Shown in pieces: positions 1 through 8,279 of a stretch of DNA of 64,000 nucleotides (positions within the stretch are counted from its first letter, which is position 1; every line of letters begins with the position of its first letter). The stretch covers positions 1-64,000 of the forward strand of contig NZ_PTIS01000012.1 in assembly GCF_002934235.1 (NCBI RefSeq), read 5' to 3'. A program made the position numbers and the translations under genes. The stretch is from Clostridium algidicarnis DSM 15099. GTDB taxonomy: Bacteria > Bacillota > Clostridia > Clostridiales > Clostridiaceae. The notes under the pieces are model-generated. The model worked only from the letters and a program-made list of their open reading frames with translations, was not told the DNA's origin and did not search any database.

Positions 1-95
1 GAATAAAAATGGGCATGGTAAATTATAAATATCTCATGTAAAATAATGGATAATAAATTAAACAAAATAGTTGCCCACTTTTACTTGACTCAAAC

Positions 96-141
96 ATTAT
101 CATAACAATCTTTGATACTATGATAATTTTTATGTTATAAT
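96..141 (+). promoter_or_regulatory. Promoter of the DUF5685 operon with an inverted repeat over the -35
   Basis: A -35 hexamer TTGATA (112-117) and a -10 TATAAT (136-141) are 18 bp apart and lie about 60 bp before the first gene. Perfect 9-bp inverted arms ATTATCATA (96-104) and TATGATAAT (119-127) flank the -35, as an operator would. The arms resemble Fur-family half-sites, but the 14-bp spacing is wider than a normal Fur box. The first 95 bases of the window hold no convincing gene. Confidence 0.5.
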
Positions 142-200
142 CACTTTATATAATATTTATCATTGCAAACTCTATAAGTATAAAGGAGACATATATATAT

Positions 201-1106
201 ATGTTTGGATATGTTACTCCATGTAAGATGGAGCTTAAAATAAAAGATTACGAAATATTTAAAGCATATTATTGTGGTGTATGCAAGTCTATAAAAAGTA
301 ATTATGGTAATATACCACGTATTTCACTAAATTATGATATGACCTTTTTAGCTATCCTAATAGATGCCCTTTTAGATGAACCCTTAGAGCTAAATCCTGA
401 ACGTTGTCCTGTGCACCCTATAAAAAAAAGGCTATATGTTCGTAATAACAGCTCAGTAGATTATGCTTCAAAACTTAATATAACTTTGACACATTATAAG
501 TTTTTAGATGATTTAAATGACGAAAAAGCTTTTAAATATAATATACTATATTCAATTTCTAATCTATACATAAAAAAGAATCCTCTCTATCTAAAAGATG
601 TTGAAAATCAAATAAAAGCCTCTTTAGAAAAACTTTCAAACCAAGAAAAGGATCTAATCGAAAATAATATAGACAGTATAAGTGACACCTTCGCTGATCT
701 TACAGGTATCCTTTTAACAAGTTATAACTTCAAAGATAAAAGCTTTATTGAGGATCTTTATTGGCTTGGATATAATCTTGGAAAATGGATATATCTAATA
801 GATGCTATAGATGACTTAAAAGATGATATGAAAAATAATAAGTTTAACCCTATAAATCACTGTTTTAATGAAAATAATTTAGAGTTTTTAGAGTTTTATT
901 CTCTAATAAAAGATAGGGTTGAGTTTATATTAGTTTACTGTGCTTCACAATGCTTAGATATCTTCTACAAACTACCAATCAAAAAAAACAAAGATTTAAT
1001 AGAAAACATATTAAAATATGGCTTAATGGAAAAAATGGATAAAGTATTCTACCCAGAAAAATATAATAAAGATAATATTTATATAAATCTAAAAAAGGAA
1101 GTGTAA
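201..1106 (+). CDS. DUF5685 family protein
   Basis: The 301-aa product matches the clostridial DUF5685 family as I recall it; its biochemical role is unknown to me. The N-terminus carries YYCGVCK (C25, C28) and ERCPVHP (C69, H72), a possible metal or redox site. The rest is mostly helical, without signal peptide or membrane segment. Two aspartate-rich helices hold DDxxD-type motifs, LDDLNDE near 102-108 and IDDLKDD near 203-209. This pattern recalls class I isoprenoid synthases, but that is my inference. GGAG lies 12 nt before the ATG. The J-domain gene starts 5 nt after the stop, so the two are probably co-transcribed. Confidence 0.8.
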   Translation: MFGYVTPCKMELKIKDYEIFKAYYCGVCKSIKSNYGNIPRISLNYDMTFLAILIDALLDEPLELNPERCPVHPIKKRLYVRNNSSVDYASKLNITLTHYKFLDDLNDEKAFKYNILYSISNLYIKKNPLYLKDVENQIKASLEKLSNQEKDLIENNIDSISDTFADLTGILLTSYNFKDKSFIEDLYWLGYNLGKWIYLIDAIDDLKDDMKNNKFNPINHCFNENNLEFLEFYSLIKDRVEFILVYCASQCLDIFYKLPIKKNKDLIENILKYGLMEKMDKVFYPEKYNKDNIYINLKKEV

Positions 1107-1111
1107 TTATT

Positions 1112-1708
1112 ATGAGCGATCCATATAAAATACTTGGAATTAAAGAAAATGCTACAGATGAAGAAATAAAATTAGCCTATAGAGAACTTGCTAAAAAGTA
1201 CCATCCTGATCAATATGGAAATAACCCCTTAAAAGATCTAGCAGAAGATAAGATGAGAGAAATAAACGAAGCTTATAATTATCTTTTAAAAGATTCTAAA
1301 AATAATAATTCAAAACAAAATTATAGTAATGAAAATTATAATTCTGAATATAATAACTTTAATGAAGTAAGAATGTATATTCAAAGAGGAGATATATCAT
1401 CTGCTGAAAGAGCTCTAAACAATCTAAAAGTAAGGAATGGTGAATGGAATTACCTTATGGGCATGGTTCATCTAAAAAAGGGTTGGAATGATAGTGCATT
1501 AAATTACATATCAACAGCCTGTAGATTAGATCCCAATAACTTTGAATATAGGCAGGCATTAAATATGATAAATGCTAGAACTACAGGATATAGGCAATCA
1601 TATGGTAATTCTAATAGCAGTGGTGGTGCTTGTGATATGTGCCTTAGGCTTTGGTGCCTTGATAGCATGTGCGAATGCTTCGGTGGCGATTGTATCCCTT
1701 GTTGCTAA
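1112..1708 (+). CDS. J-domain (DnaJ-like) protein with TPR-like middle and Cys-rich tail
   Basis: Residues 4-65 form a J domain with the HPD motif at 31-33, which stimulates DnaK ATPase. An Asn/Tyr-rich linker follows, then a helical segment (about 85-150) that looks like one or two TPR units. The last 25 residues contain eight cysteines, including CDMC, CEC and a terminal CC. There is no Gly/Phe region, no canonical DnaJ zinc finger and no C-terminal substrate-binding domain, so this is not the housekeeping DnaJ. It sits between the DUF5685 gene and a membrane-protein gene and probably serves them specifically. The Cys tail could bind metal or be acylated; this is inferred. Confidence 0.85.
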   Translation: MSDPYKILGIKENATDEEIKLAYRELAKKYHPDQYGNNPLKDLAEDKMREINEAYNYLLKDSKNNNSKQNYSNENYNSEYNNFNEVRMYIQRGDISSAERALNNLKVRNGEWNYLMGMVHLKKGWNDSALNYISTACRLDPNNFEYRQALNMINARTTGYRQSYGNSNSSGGACDMCLRLWCLDSMCECFGGDCIPCC

Positions 1709-1734
1709 TTAATAATAAATAAGGAGGATTTTAA

Positions 1735-2235
1735 ATGGATAAGAGTAAGTATATTGCTAAAGGTGGACTTTTTACATCTCTAACTGTGATAATATTATAC
1801 ATTTCAAGTATAATTCCCACAAGCAAATTAACTTTACTTGCAATAACTACTTCAATAATATCAATTTCAATCTTATCTATTGATATAAGAGCCTCCTTTA
1901 TAGTTTATATATCTTGCTTTATATTATCCTTTATACTAGGACTAAAAGGTTTATCTATTTCATACCTTCTTTTCTTTGGTCTTTATGCTTTTATGAAATA
2001 TTATATAGAAGGATTAAGGAAACCTTTTTTAGAAATACTATTAAAATTAATCTTTTTTAATATATCTATGTTAATACTTTTTTATATTTATAAGCAATTG
2101 TCTTTCCCTATTCCTTCTATGAATATTCCTTACTATATGTTATTAGTAATTTTACAGGTTATATTTATAATCTTTGATTATGCCTTAACCCTTATAATCT
2201 CTCAAATAACTATATATATTAAAAAGATCCTATAA
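1735..2235 (+). CDS. Small polytopic membrane protein
   Basis: The 166-aa product is almost entirely hydrophobic, with about five membrane helices and few charges except Lys residues at the ends. The N-terminus (IAKGGLFTSLTVIILYIS) resembles the first helix of ECF-transporter S-components and YybS/DUF2232 proteins, but no family is certain. AAGGAGG lies 8 nt before the ATG. It is the third gene of the DUF5685/J-domain operon, 26 nt after the J-domain gene, and its stop is 9 nt from the convergent DUF4317 gene. Confidence 0.65.
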   Translation: MDKSKYIAKGGLFTSLTVIILYISSIIPTSKLTLLAITTSIISISILSIDIRASFIVYISCFILSFILGLKGLSISYLLFFGLYAFMKYYIEGLRKPFLEILLKLIFFNISMLILFYIYKQLSFPIPSMNIPYYMLLVILQVIFIIFDYALTLIISQITIYIKKIL

Positions 2236-2244
2236 TCTGCTATT

Positions 2245-3393
2245 TTATTTTTCTACAGCTAAGCTTAAATCTTCAATATCCTTTTTAACCTCGTCATCCT
2301 TGATTTCTATGTCACCTATACATGATTTTTCATCCATGCTTATCATAAGATATCTCTTACCGTCTTCGCCCACATTTTGTTTTATTTTATCTAATGCTGT
2401 AGGACTTAGATTTATAGTTACATATTGATTTTCAATCTTCAAAGATTTAGACTTAGAATCTGGTAATATGCTATTTATATTGAAAGCATAATCTTCTTTA
2501 GTTAAAATATTTTTGCTTATATTTAATAATTCCTCTTCTTTAAGAGCGCTTTCTTCTTCTATAAATGGAAGTATATCTCTTATAGTTAAGCTGTCCTCAC
2601 CATTTTCTTTTTGCTCACCTAAAAACTCATATAAATCCTTTAATGTGGATATCTTTAATCCATCCTTTGCAGAAAACTTTATTATATTTGCAAAATTCTC
2701 CTTATCTTCTGTAAGTGTAGCTTTTATTTCACAATTTAGTACTCCTTTTATAAATCCTTCATCTAGAGTCTTTATTTTTCCATTGTAATATAGTATTTTA
2801 TTCAGGTCTTCCCCCTCTAAATCTAAGATAGGGTAGAGAAATCCTTGTATCGGAGCATTTAAATCTAAAATAACATCTAAGTTAGAACTTTCTTTAAAGC
2901 TTTTACTTTCATAATCAAATTTTAAAGACTTCTTAGGTGCAGCTACTCTATTTATAGACACTAAAATAAAACTAGGATTTTCATCTAATAAAGAATTTTT
3001 ATCTATAGTATATCTACCTTTTAATATGTTTATAGTAATATCAGTGTCATATATGCAGTTTTCGTATATTTTCTTTACTAAATCTTTCATACTATCTTCT
3101 TCAATATCCTCATTTAATAAATTAAGAAGTATATTTTGAGTACTTAGTTCTTCTTTTTCAATAAAATCAAGTTGGAATAATTTTTCATCTATATTACCTG
3201 TTAATAACCTTTTAAAATTATTAATATATAGTTTTTGAACTTCTTCCTCAATTCTATTAAAATCCTTTTTTTCACTAAATATTATCTCTCCACTATCTTT
3301 TTTAAAGTAACAACTATATATCTCTTCTAGTTTCAATATATTACTATTAGCCTTTATATTTTTCTTTACAATTGCTATCTGTTTTTTATCCAT
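2245..3393 (-). CDS. DUF4317 family protein
   Basis: A 382-aa soluble acidic protein. The N-terminus (MDKKQIAIVKKNIKANSNIL) and the early segment with aromatic and Cys residues (EIYSCYFKKDSGE) match the DUF4317 family of clostridial cytosolic proteins of unknown function. There is no signal peptide, membrane segment or obvious catalytic motif. AGGGGG precedes the ATG. It is the second gene after the thioredoxin-like gene (gap 31 nt) and shares the attenuator-like leader near 4.0 kb. A role in thiol stress is only a guess from the neighbour. Confidence 0.7.
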   Translation of the reverse strand: MDKKQIAIVKKNIKANSNILKLEEIYSCYFKKDSGEIIFSEKKDFNRIEEEVQKLYINNFKRLLTGNIDEKLFQLDFIEKEELSTQNILLNLLNEDIEEDSMKDLVKKIYENCIYDTDITINILKGRYTIDKNSLLDENPSFILVSINRVAAPKKSLKFDYESKSFKESSNLDVILDLNAPIQGFLYPILDLEGEDLNKILYYNGKIKTLDEGFIKGVLNCEIKATLTEDKENFANIIKFSAKDGLKISTLKDLYEFLGEQKENGEDSLTIRDILPFIEEESALKEEELLNISKNILTKEDYAFNINSILPDSKSKSLKIENQYVTINLSPTALDKIKQNVGEDGKRYLMISMDEKSCIGDIEIKDDEVKKDIEDLSLAVEK

Positions 3394-3424
3394 ATATGCC
3401 CCCTAAATATTAATTTTCTTAAAA

Positions 3425-3910
3425 TTATCTATTAGAAAAAATAATATCTAAGAATTCTTCTTCTATTAGAAGATTGTATTTTCCTTGCCTATAATCCCCA
3501 ATCAACTTTTTCTTTTCATCAATCTTTTCACTAATTATTCTTTCTTTTAGTTCTTTTGGAAATTCTACATATACGCCTAAAGCTTTCATATCCTTATCAA
3601 AAAACATAAATGTTGGAATCCTCGCCTCACCTAAGTTTTCCTCTAAAAACTTTTCGTTTCCCACTCTTTTAAATATATATATTTCTACATTTGAATTTGT
3701 CTCTTGAAACCTTTTTAGCATAGGTAAAGAAACATTACAGTCAGGGCAATAACCTTCACTAAACGCTATAACCTTTATAGGTTCATCTAATTTTTTTAGT
3801 TTTACAATATTTTTGTCACTTATAAATGTCTTATCATATATCTCTAAATGTTCTTTTGTAGCGGACTCCATATATTTTTCATAGCTTAAAGCTTTATTTA
3901 AATCTACCAA
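3425..3910 (-). CDS. Thioredoxin-fold family protein
   Basis: The 161-aa product has a central thioredoxin-like segment with the active-site motif CPDC at residues 55-58, inside FSEGYCPDCNVSLPML, and a cis-Pro candidate in EARIPTFMFF. It resembles the bacterial 'thioredoxin family protein' group related to bacillithiol-disulfide or thiol-peroxidase partners rather than TrxA (CGPC). The start is TTG, chosen because AGGAGG lies 8 nt upstream and no ATG fits. It is first in an operon with the DUF4317 gene and stands behind a leader with its own promoter and an internal terminator. Confidence 0.8.
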   Translation of the reverse strand: MVDLNKALSYEKYMESATKEHLEIYDKTFISDKNIVKLKKLDEPIKVIAFSEGYCPDCNVSLPMLKRFQETNSNVEIYIFKRVGNEKFLEENLGEARIPTFMFFDKDMKALGVYVEFPKELKERIISEKIDEKKKLIGDYRQGKYNLLIEEEFLDIIFSNR

Positions 3911-4011
3911 CTTTAAAACCTCCTAATTTTAAATTTTTATTATAAATTGACTTATACATTATATAGTTCTAATAAAATCTTAAAAATCCTTCTTTGTTTA
4001 TTACAGCCACT

Positions 4012-4120
4012 AAAAAAAAGAACAGAATTTCTGTTCTTTAAGGTGAAATGAACATGTACAAATATTGTTAATTTATTAACAGCCTTAAGTTCATTCTATC
4101 ACATTTTCATAAAAATACAA
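4012..4120 (-). promoter_or_regulatory. Promoter, leader hairpin and intrinsic terminator before the thioredoxin-like gene
   Basis: This occupies the 419-bp gap between the thioredoxin-like gene and perR. Reading leftward: -35 TTGTAT (4120-4115), 16-bp spacer, -10 TAGAAT (4098-4093), a hairpin TGTTAA/TTAACA (4081-4066), then an intrinsic terminator. The terminator has 11-bp arms (4039-4029 and 4027-4017) and an eight-T run on the minus strand (4019-4012). It lies about 100 nt before the TTG start, so transcription must pass it to reach the operon. A stretch TTAAGG near the transcript start can pair with CCTTAA at the terminator base and could act as anti-terminator. I recognise no known riboswitch. 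A free-standing small RNA is an alternative. Confidence 0.55.
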
Positions 4121-4269
4121 GTACTTTATTTCTATTTTATATTTTATATTAGGCTTTATTTTATTCATGTATCTAAATCTTATATTATTTGTATTCTATT
4201 AATGTTATAATAATAATCGTGCTTATTTGATACATAAATAACACTATCTTTAAACTTACTAATTAGATT

Positions 4270-4298
4270 TTGACTTGTGATAATTTTTATTATATAAT
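4270..4298 (+). promoter_or_regulatory. perR promoter
   Basis: TTGACT (4270-4275) and TATAAT (4293-4298) are separated by exactly 17 bp, about 30 bp before the perR start. An AT-rich imperfect repeat (ATAAT...ATTAT) lies within the spacer and resembles a PerR/Fur-type site, which would allow autoregulation; this last point is inference. Confidence 0.6.
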
Positions 4299-4329
4299 AG
4301 AAGCAATTAAATAATAAGGATGGTGCACA

Positions 4330-4749
4330 ATGGATAATATAACAGCTGTTTTTAAAGAAAAAAAATTAAAGCTAACACCACAGAGGATTGCTGTTTATAA
4401 GTACCTTCAATCTACTCATGAGCACCCATCGGCTGAAGCTATATATAAATCACTTCAACCCTCTTATCCTACAATGAGCTTAGCCACTGTTTACAAAGCC
4501 TTAAAGACTTTAGTAGAAGTTGGCCTTGTTCAAGAACTTAATGTAGGTGAAGGAAACTTTAGGTATGATGGTAGAATTGGAACACATCCCCATATTCAGT
4601 GTATGTGTTGTAACCGTGTGGATGATATAGAAGGTATAACTTTTGACGAACTTAACAACACCATAAAACCCTATACGGATTACGATATAGTAACTAATAG
4701 GTTGTATTTTTATGGATTATGTGCTAAGTGTAAGCAGCAAAATGAATAG
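4330..4749 (+). CDS. perR: Peroxide-responsive Fur-family repressor PerR
   Basis: A 139-aa Fur-family metalloregulator with an N-terminal winged helix (about 1-75; LTPQRIAVYKYL, then MSLATVYKAL) and a C-terminal metal/dimer domain. PerR-type regulatory ligands are present: H32, D80 (in FRYDG), H86, H88 and D99. The structural zinc site is C91/C94 with C131/C134. The Asp at position 80, where Fur proteins have a different residue, supports PerR over Fur or Zur. In this family H2O2 oxidises the Fe-ligand histidines and releases DNA. GGATGG precedes the ATG. It is monocistronic and ends in a strong hairpin. Confidence 0.85.
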   Translation: MDNITAVFKEKKLKLTPQRIAVYKYLQSTHEHPSAEAIYKSLQPSYPTMSLATVYKALKTLVEVGLVQELNVGEGNFRYDGRIGTHPHIQCMCCNRVDDIEGITFDELNNTIKPYTDYDIVTNRLYFYGLCAKCKQQNE

Positions 4750-4775
4750 TAGTTCTTTTGCTGTCTGTTTTAATT

Positions 4776-4818
4776 AAAACAATGGCTACTCCTAATCTTT
4801 AGGAGTAACCATTGTTTT
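4776..4818. terminator. Bidirectional intrinsic terminator, perR / solute-binding lipoprotein
   Basis: 20-bp arms with one mismatch and a 3-nt loop, flanked by T-rich sequence on the right and A-rich sequence on the left, so it can stop perR (+) and the convergent lipoprotein gene (-). Confidence 0.85.
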
Positions 4819-4877
4819 ATTCTATAATATTTATTCTTAGGAGAAGACTTTACTATAATTATCGTTATAACATGGTG

Positions 4878-6110
4878 TTAATATGAGTCTCTTATTATCT
4901 TCTTCCATTCATCTCCACTGTAGTTACCCCTTAATATATTATACATTTCTGATTTAACTTCATTTCTAATTTTAGGAGGCAAGCTATATATATATGGTAT
5001 ATTACTCATATTGCTAGAAATTATATCGCTTTTCAAATTAGAATTTATTAACTTATTATCTTCCATAGCTTTTATATTACCTGTAACAAATCCCTTTTCT
5101 GATATCTTCATTTGGAATTCATCGCTATAAATAAACTTCATGAATTCTATTACCTCTTCTTGGTCTTTACAATTATTTGCAACTGCAATTAATGCATCCA
5201 TAAATACTACTGGAGTCTTTTCTTTGCCTATAAGTTTATAATTACCCAATACTTTAGTATTTAATCTTTCTTCATCATTATTATAAGACGATGCTACAAT
5301 AGCCATAGGATATCTTCCCTTATCAATATAACTTAATACATCTTCGTCTTTTACCTCTAACATATCTTTAGTTAAATATCCCTCTTTAGTTAACTTATTT
5401 AACTCATCTAAAACCACTTGGATATCCTTAAAATTATTATATTTTTCAACATTTCCTTCATAAATGTTTTCTAATTGTTTTTTATCTACTAGATTATCTT
5501 CTAGCAGTACACTAATTATCTCCATAGCATCAATAGATTCAGGTGCTAGAATAGGTACTTTAACATCTTTATCGTTATTAAGTTTTATTAGTTCTTCAAG
5601 GGTAGCATTGTTAATTTCTATACTCTTATCCTCAAAATATTTTTCATTATATATTATTTGAATTGTAAAAGGTAAAAGTCCTAATGCAAAATATTGATCT
5701 CCTTTAATCCCATAAGATGTTATTATATTGTAAAATCTGTTATTTATATCATTTTTCTTGTAAAATTCATTTAAATCAGCTATAAGTCCCTGTTTACTAA
5801 GATCTAGAATATTGTTCCTATTAGTTACAACTAAGTCTATTTCTTTAGTATCTTTCAAATATGTATTTATATCCTTTTTATTAACAGGAGCTTTTATATT
5901 TACAGTTGTTCCTTCTTTCTGATTTTTATATGACTCTATAGCAAATTGAATCATCTCTATTGAAACTTCATCCTTTGTATCAACATATATATTTATGTCA
6001 TTATTTTCTTCATAATTATTATTCTTTTCTTTTTTATTTAAAGCACAACCAGATAAACTTACTAACAATAAAATTATACTTATTATGTATATATTGTTGT
6101 CTCTTTTCAT
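4878..6110 (-). CDS. Extracellular solute-binding lipoprotein (family 1 type), orphan
   Basis: The 410-aa product begins with a lipoprotein signal peptide and lipobox LSGC (lipid Cys at 22). Behind it is a periplasmic-binding fold like sugar-binding proteins of ABC importers (IQFAIESYKNQ near the N-terminus, a hinge region around LGLLPFTIQIIYNEKYFE, and VVFMDALIAVANNCKDQEEV late). AGGAGG lies upstream of the ATG. No permease or ATPase is adjacent: perR is convergent and the gene behind is divergent. It may be a sensor or serve a distant transporter. Ligand unknown. Confidence 0.75.
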   Translation of the reverse strand: MKRDNNIYIISIILLLVSLSGCALNKKEKNNNYEENNDINIYVDTKDEVSIEMIQFAIESYKNQKEGTTVNIKAPVNKKDINTYLKDTKEIDLVVTNRNNILDLSKQGLIADLNEFYKKNDINNRFYNIITSYGIKGDQYFALGLLPFTIQIIYNEKYFEDKSIEINNATLEELIKLNNDKDVKVPILAPESIDAMEIISVLLEDNLVDKKQLENIYEGNVEKYNNFKDIQVVLDELNKLTKEGYLTKDMLEVKDEDVLSYIDKGRYPMAIVASSYNNDEERLNTKVLGNYKLIGKEKTPVVFMDALIAVANNCKDQEEVIEFMKFIYSDEFQMKISEKGFVTGNIKAMEDNKLINSNLKSDIISSNMSNIPYIYSLPPKIRNEVKSEMYNILRGNYSGDEWKKIIRDSY

Positions 6111-6252
6111 ATTATCCTCCTAGCAAGTAAAAATTACAAAATCTTGTACGTTTAAATATTATTATTTTTATCATATTCTTCATTCATCTTAAATATATTT
6201 TATATATAAGAATTAATTTTTTTAGATTCATATAATTAAAAGAGGTGGCTTT

Positions 6253-7182
6253 ATGAGATTGAAAGTATTTATATTTAAAAAAGGTTATTTTATATGTATT
6301 TTTCTTATAATGCTTTCTTTACTAACTATTCTCTGGCCTAAGTTCAACAAAACTTCTACTACCTTTGTTTCTTTAAATGATTCACAAAGTATTAAGGAAG
6401 ATTTTAATGGAGATGGTAAAAAGGATATACTTTATACAAAGACATCTAAAAATAAATACTACCTTCAAGTAAATACCGAAAATGAGACTTACTTTTTAAA
6501 ACCTTTAAAAAAAATAAATACTCTAGGTGAATTCTATCCCCATTGGCCTTTAAGAGCTACAATCATGAGTATTTCAAAAGATAAACCTCCCTCAGTATTT
6601 ACACAATGTTCTCAAAATAATCTACCTATACAACATGTATTCTACTGGGATGAACACAAATTTAAGGATATTTATTGTTCAAATAATAATATAATAGGGT
6701 TCTTAGATAACGGTAATAAAAAGGCTCCCAAATTTCTATCCGGAAATATAAAAGATGGAGAAATTACTATGTGTTACAATATACTATTTAATAATGTCTT
6801 AAATCAATTTAATTATGACACATCAAATTTTCCTGGAGGAGATTCAATATTAGGACTTATCCATTACATAGAGAACTTAACTGAAGTTGACTCTAGTAAC
6901 CTTGACATATTCTATAGTGGTTTAATGTCTAAAAATATGTCTTCTTTAAATCAACTATCTGTGGATGGGACCAACTTTAAGTTTTTAGATGGATTTTTCA
7001 CTGACACAAGTTGGGATAACGATAATAGACCTTTGGAAATAAAGTGGAATATAAACTTTAGTTATATATTAAAATCTAAACCAAACTCAAAGCTTCAATA
7101 TTGTTTAAGCATTATATTAAAGCCTTGTGAAGCTTATAATAATGAATTTAAAATTTATTCTATATCTATATTAAATAATTAG
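6253..7182 (+). CDS. Membrane-anchored protein with a DxNxDG calcium-type loop
   Basis: A 309-aa protein with an N-terminal membrane anchor (about 11-28) and an extracytoplasmic body. Residues 50-58 read DFNGDGKKD, the Ca-binding loop found in FG-GAP/VCBS beta-propeller and dockerin-like repeats; only one copy is clear. Several Trp/Tyr/Cys residues follow but no catalytic motif that I recognise. GAGGTGG precedes the ATG. It probably faces the cell exterior. It is single, or weakly linked to the downstream bactofilin gene through a structured gap. Confidence 0.55.
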   Translation: MRLKVFIFKKGYFICIFLIMLSLLTILWPKFNKTSTTFVSLNDSQSIKEDFNGDGKKDILYTKTSKNKYYLQVNTENETYFLKPLKKINTLGEFYPHWPLRATIMSISKDKPPSVFTQCSQNNLPIQHVFYWDEHKFKDIYCSNNNIIGFLDNGNKKAPKFLSGNIKDGEITMCYNILFNNVLNQFNYDTSNFPGGDSILGLIHYIENLTEVDSSNLDIFYSGLMSKNMSSLNQLSVDGTNFKFLDGFFTDTSWDNDNRPLEIKWNINFSYILKSKPNSKLQYCLSIILKPCEAYNNEFKIYSISILNN

Positions 7183-7212
7183 TTCTATATTTAAATTGAT
7201 TTTAAAAAATAA

Positions 7213-7292
7213 GGGCCGCTAAAAGCGACCCAAAGGGGGATGGGGGTTTTGTATCGCTAAAAAAATTTAGCTATAGGAGATATATCTCCTAT
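7213..7292 (+). other. Structured leader between the anchored protein and bactofilin genes
   Basis: A short hairpin pairs GGGCCGCT (7213-7220) with AGCGACCC (7224-7231), one mismatch. A second CGCT copy (7255-7258) can compete for the same AGCG, leaving a G-rich loop (GGGGGATGGGGG, 7235-7246) in between. A 20-bp perfect palindrome (7273-7292, ATAGGAGAT and its mirror) follows. The segment lies within the untranslated stretch before bactofilin. It could be an unusual terminator or a switchable leader; it does not match a riboswitch I know. Confidence 0.35.
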
Positions 7293-7380
7293 CTCCTTAA
7301 TATTATTGACATATAAATTTAAAATATACACTATTAAAAAACTTTTTATGATTTTTTTATTAATTCTAAGGGGGATTAAA

Positions 7381-7743
7381 ATGTTTTCTGATAAGGATGG
7401 TAAAAACATTGATCGAATAGAGACCCTAATAGGTGAGCTATGCAGTATCGTAGGCAATATTTCTGGTGAAGGTCTAATTAAAATAGATGGCTCTATAGAT
7501 GGCGACATCACATGGAAGGATGATATTATAATCGGTGAAACAGCTCTATACAATGGCAATATAAGTTGTAAGAATGCCAAGGTGAATGGTAGAGTCAAAG
7601 GTAACATAACTTGCGAAGACAACCTTATAATAGAGCCTTTGGGAAATATCTCTGGTGATATCACAGTTAAGCATGTAACTATAAAAGAAGGGGCATCATT
7701 GGATGGAAGATGTACTATGTTGATAAATAAGATTCAAGATTAA
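7381..7743 (+). CDS. Bactofilin-like polymer-forming protein
   Basis: The 120-aa product is a single bactofilin domain: a right-handed beta-helix built from short repeats ending in Gly/Asn turns (GLIKIDGSIDGDITW, ALYNGNISCKNAKVNG, GNISGDITVKH). Bactofilins self-assemble into filaments that position cell-wall or membrane machinery. The start is the ATG behind GGGGGA; a longer frame reaching back to 7306 adds an AT-rich hydrophobic stretch without a ribosome binding site. Cys residues at three turns are unusual but not diagnostic. Confidence 0.85.
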   Translation: MFSDKDGKNIDRIETLIGELCSIVGNISGEGLIKIDGSIDGDITWKDDIIIGETALYNGNISCKNAKVNGRVKGNITCEDNLIIEPLGNISGDITVKHVTIKEGASLDGRCTMLINKIQD

Positions 7744-7753
7744 ATAGTTATAT

Positions 7754-7788
7754 AAAAAGCTATGTTTTCAATAAAAACATAGCTTTTT
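7754..7788. terminator. Bidirectional intrinsic terminator after bactofilin
   Basis: A hairpin with AAAAAGCTATGTTTT-type arms and a 5-nt loop, with T-runs on both strands, placed between the convergent bactofilin and 138-aa genes. Confidence 0.8.
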
Positions 7789-7799
7789 CTAAGTATAAG

Positions 7800-8216
7800 T
7801 TAATCATTTTCATCTTCTGATAAATATATATCTATTACATTGTCAATTATATCTGATTTATCACCTAAAAAAGGTTTTAATGCGTTTAGAAGCTGTACAA
7901 TAGCTTCATTTTCTACATTAATATCTATGTTTCTTCTTATTTGATTATTTGATTTTAAAGTATTATTATTATTATTAGCAGTAGCATTAGTAGAAGTACC
8001 TTGATTGTTCATAGTGCCAATTAAATCTGATATGTTTAAATTCCCGAGATCAGTACCATTAGAGTTTAAAAGCCCTAACATGGTAGATAATTTATTCATA
8101 TCTACATTATTTAGCATAGACATCATAGGATTTATGCCACCATAGTTTCCATTATCATTTTGTATTGCTGGTTGTCTATCTTCTCTATCGTAATCCTTTC
8201 TTTTCTTTTTTCCCAT
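7800..8216 (-). CDS. Low-complexity Asn/Met/Leu-rich small protein
   Basis: A 138-aa product of no family that I recognise. It opens with a very basic MGKKKRKDYDRED segment, then a stretch rich in Asn, Met and Leu (about 28-75), a poly-Asn linker near 80-90, and an acidic helical C-terminus ending EDEND. There is no signal peptide and no Cys. AAGGAGG lies before the ATG. It follows two Cys-rich genes on the same strand, separated by a GC-rich hairpin. The C-terminal helix resembles short segments of clostridial spore-associated proteins, but this is weak. Confidence 0.55.
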   Translation of the reverse strand: MGKKKRKDYDREDRQPAIQNDNGNYGGINPMMSMLNNVDMNKLSTMLGLLNSNGTDLGNLNISDLIGTMNNQGTSTNATANNNNNTLKSNNQIRRNIDINVENEAIVQLLNALKPFLGDKSDIIDNVIDIYLSEDEND

Positions 8217-8243
8217 TATGCGCCTCCTTATTATATAACTTTT

Positions 8244-8267
8244 TTGGAGGGCTTTTCAGCCCTCCAA
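8244..8267 (-). other. GC-rich intercistronic hairpin
   Basis: Ten-bp perfect arms TTGGAGGGCT/AGCCCTCCAA with a 4-nt loop between two minus-strand genes. On the minus strand it is followed by A, not T, so it is not a classic terminator. It may be an RNA processing or stability element. Confidence 0.5.
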
Positions 8268-8279
8268 TTTCCTTTTAAA

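Noticed and set aside
1-95. Possible 3' end of an upstream gene or long hairpin (TGGGCA/TGCCCA)
   Set aside because: Only an 8-codon open end is visible, and the hairpin loop is about 60 nt with a 6-bp stem.
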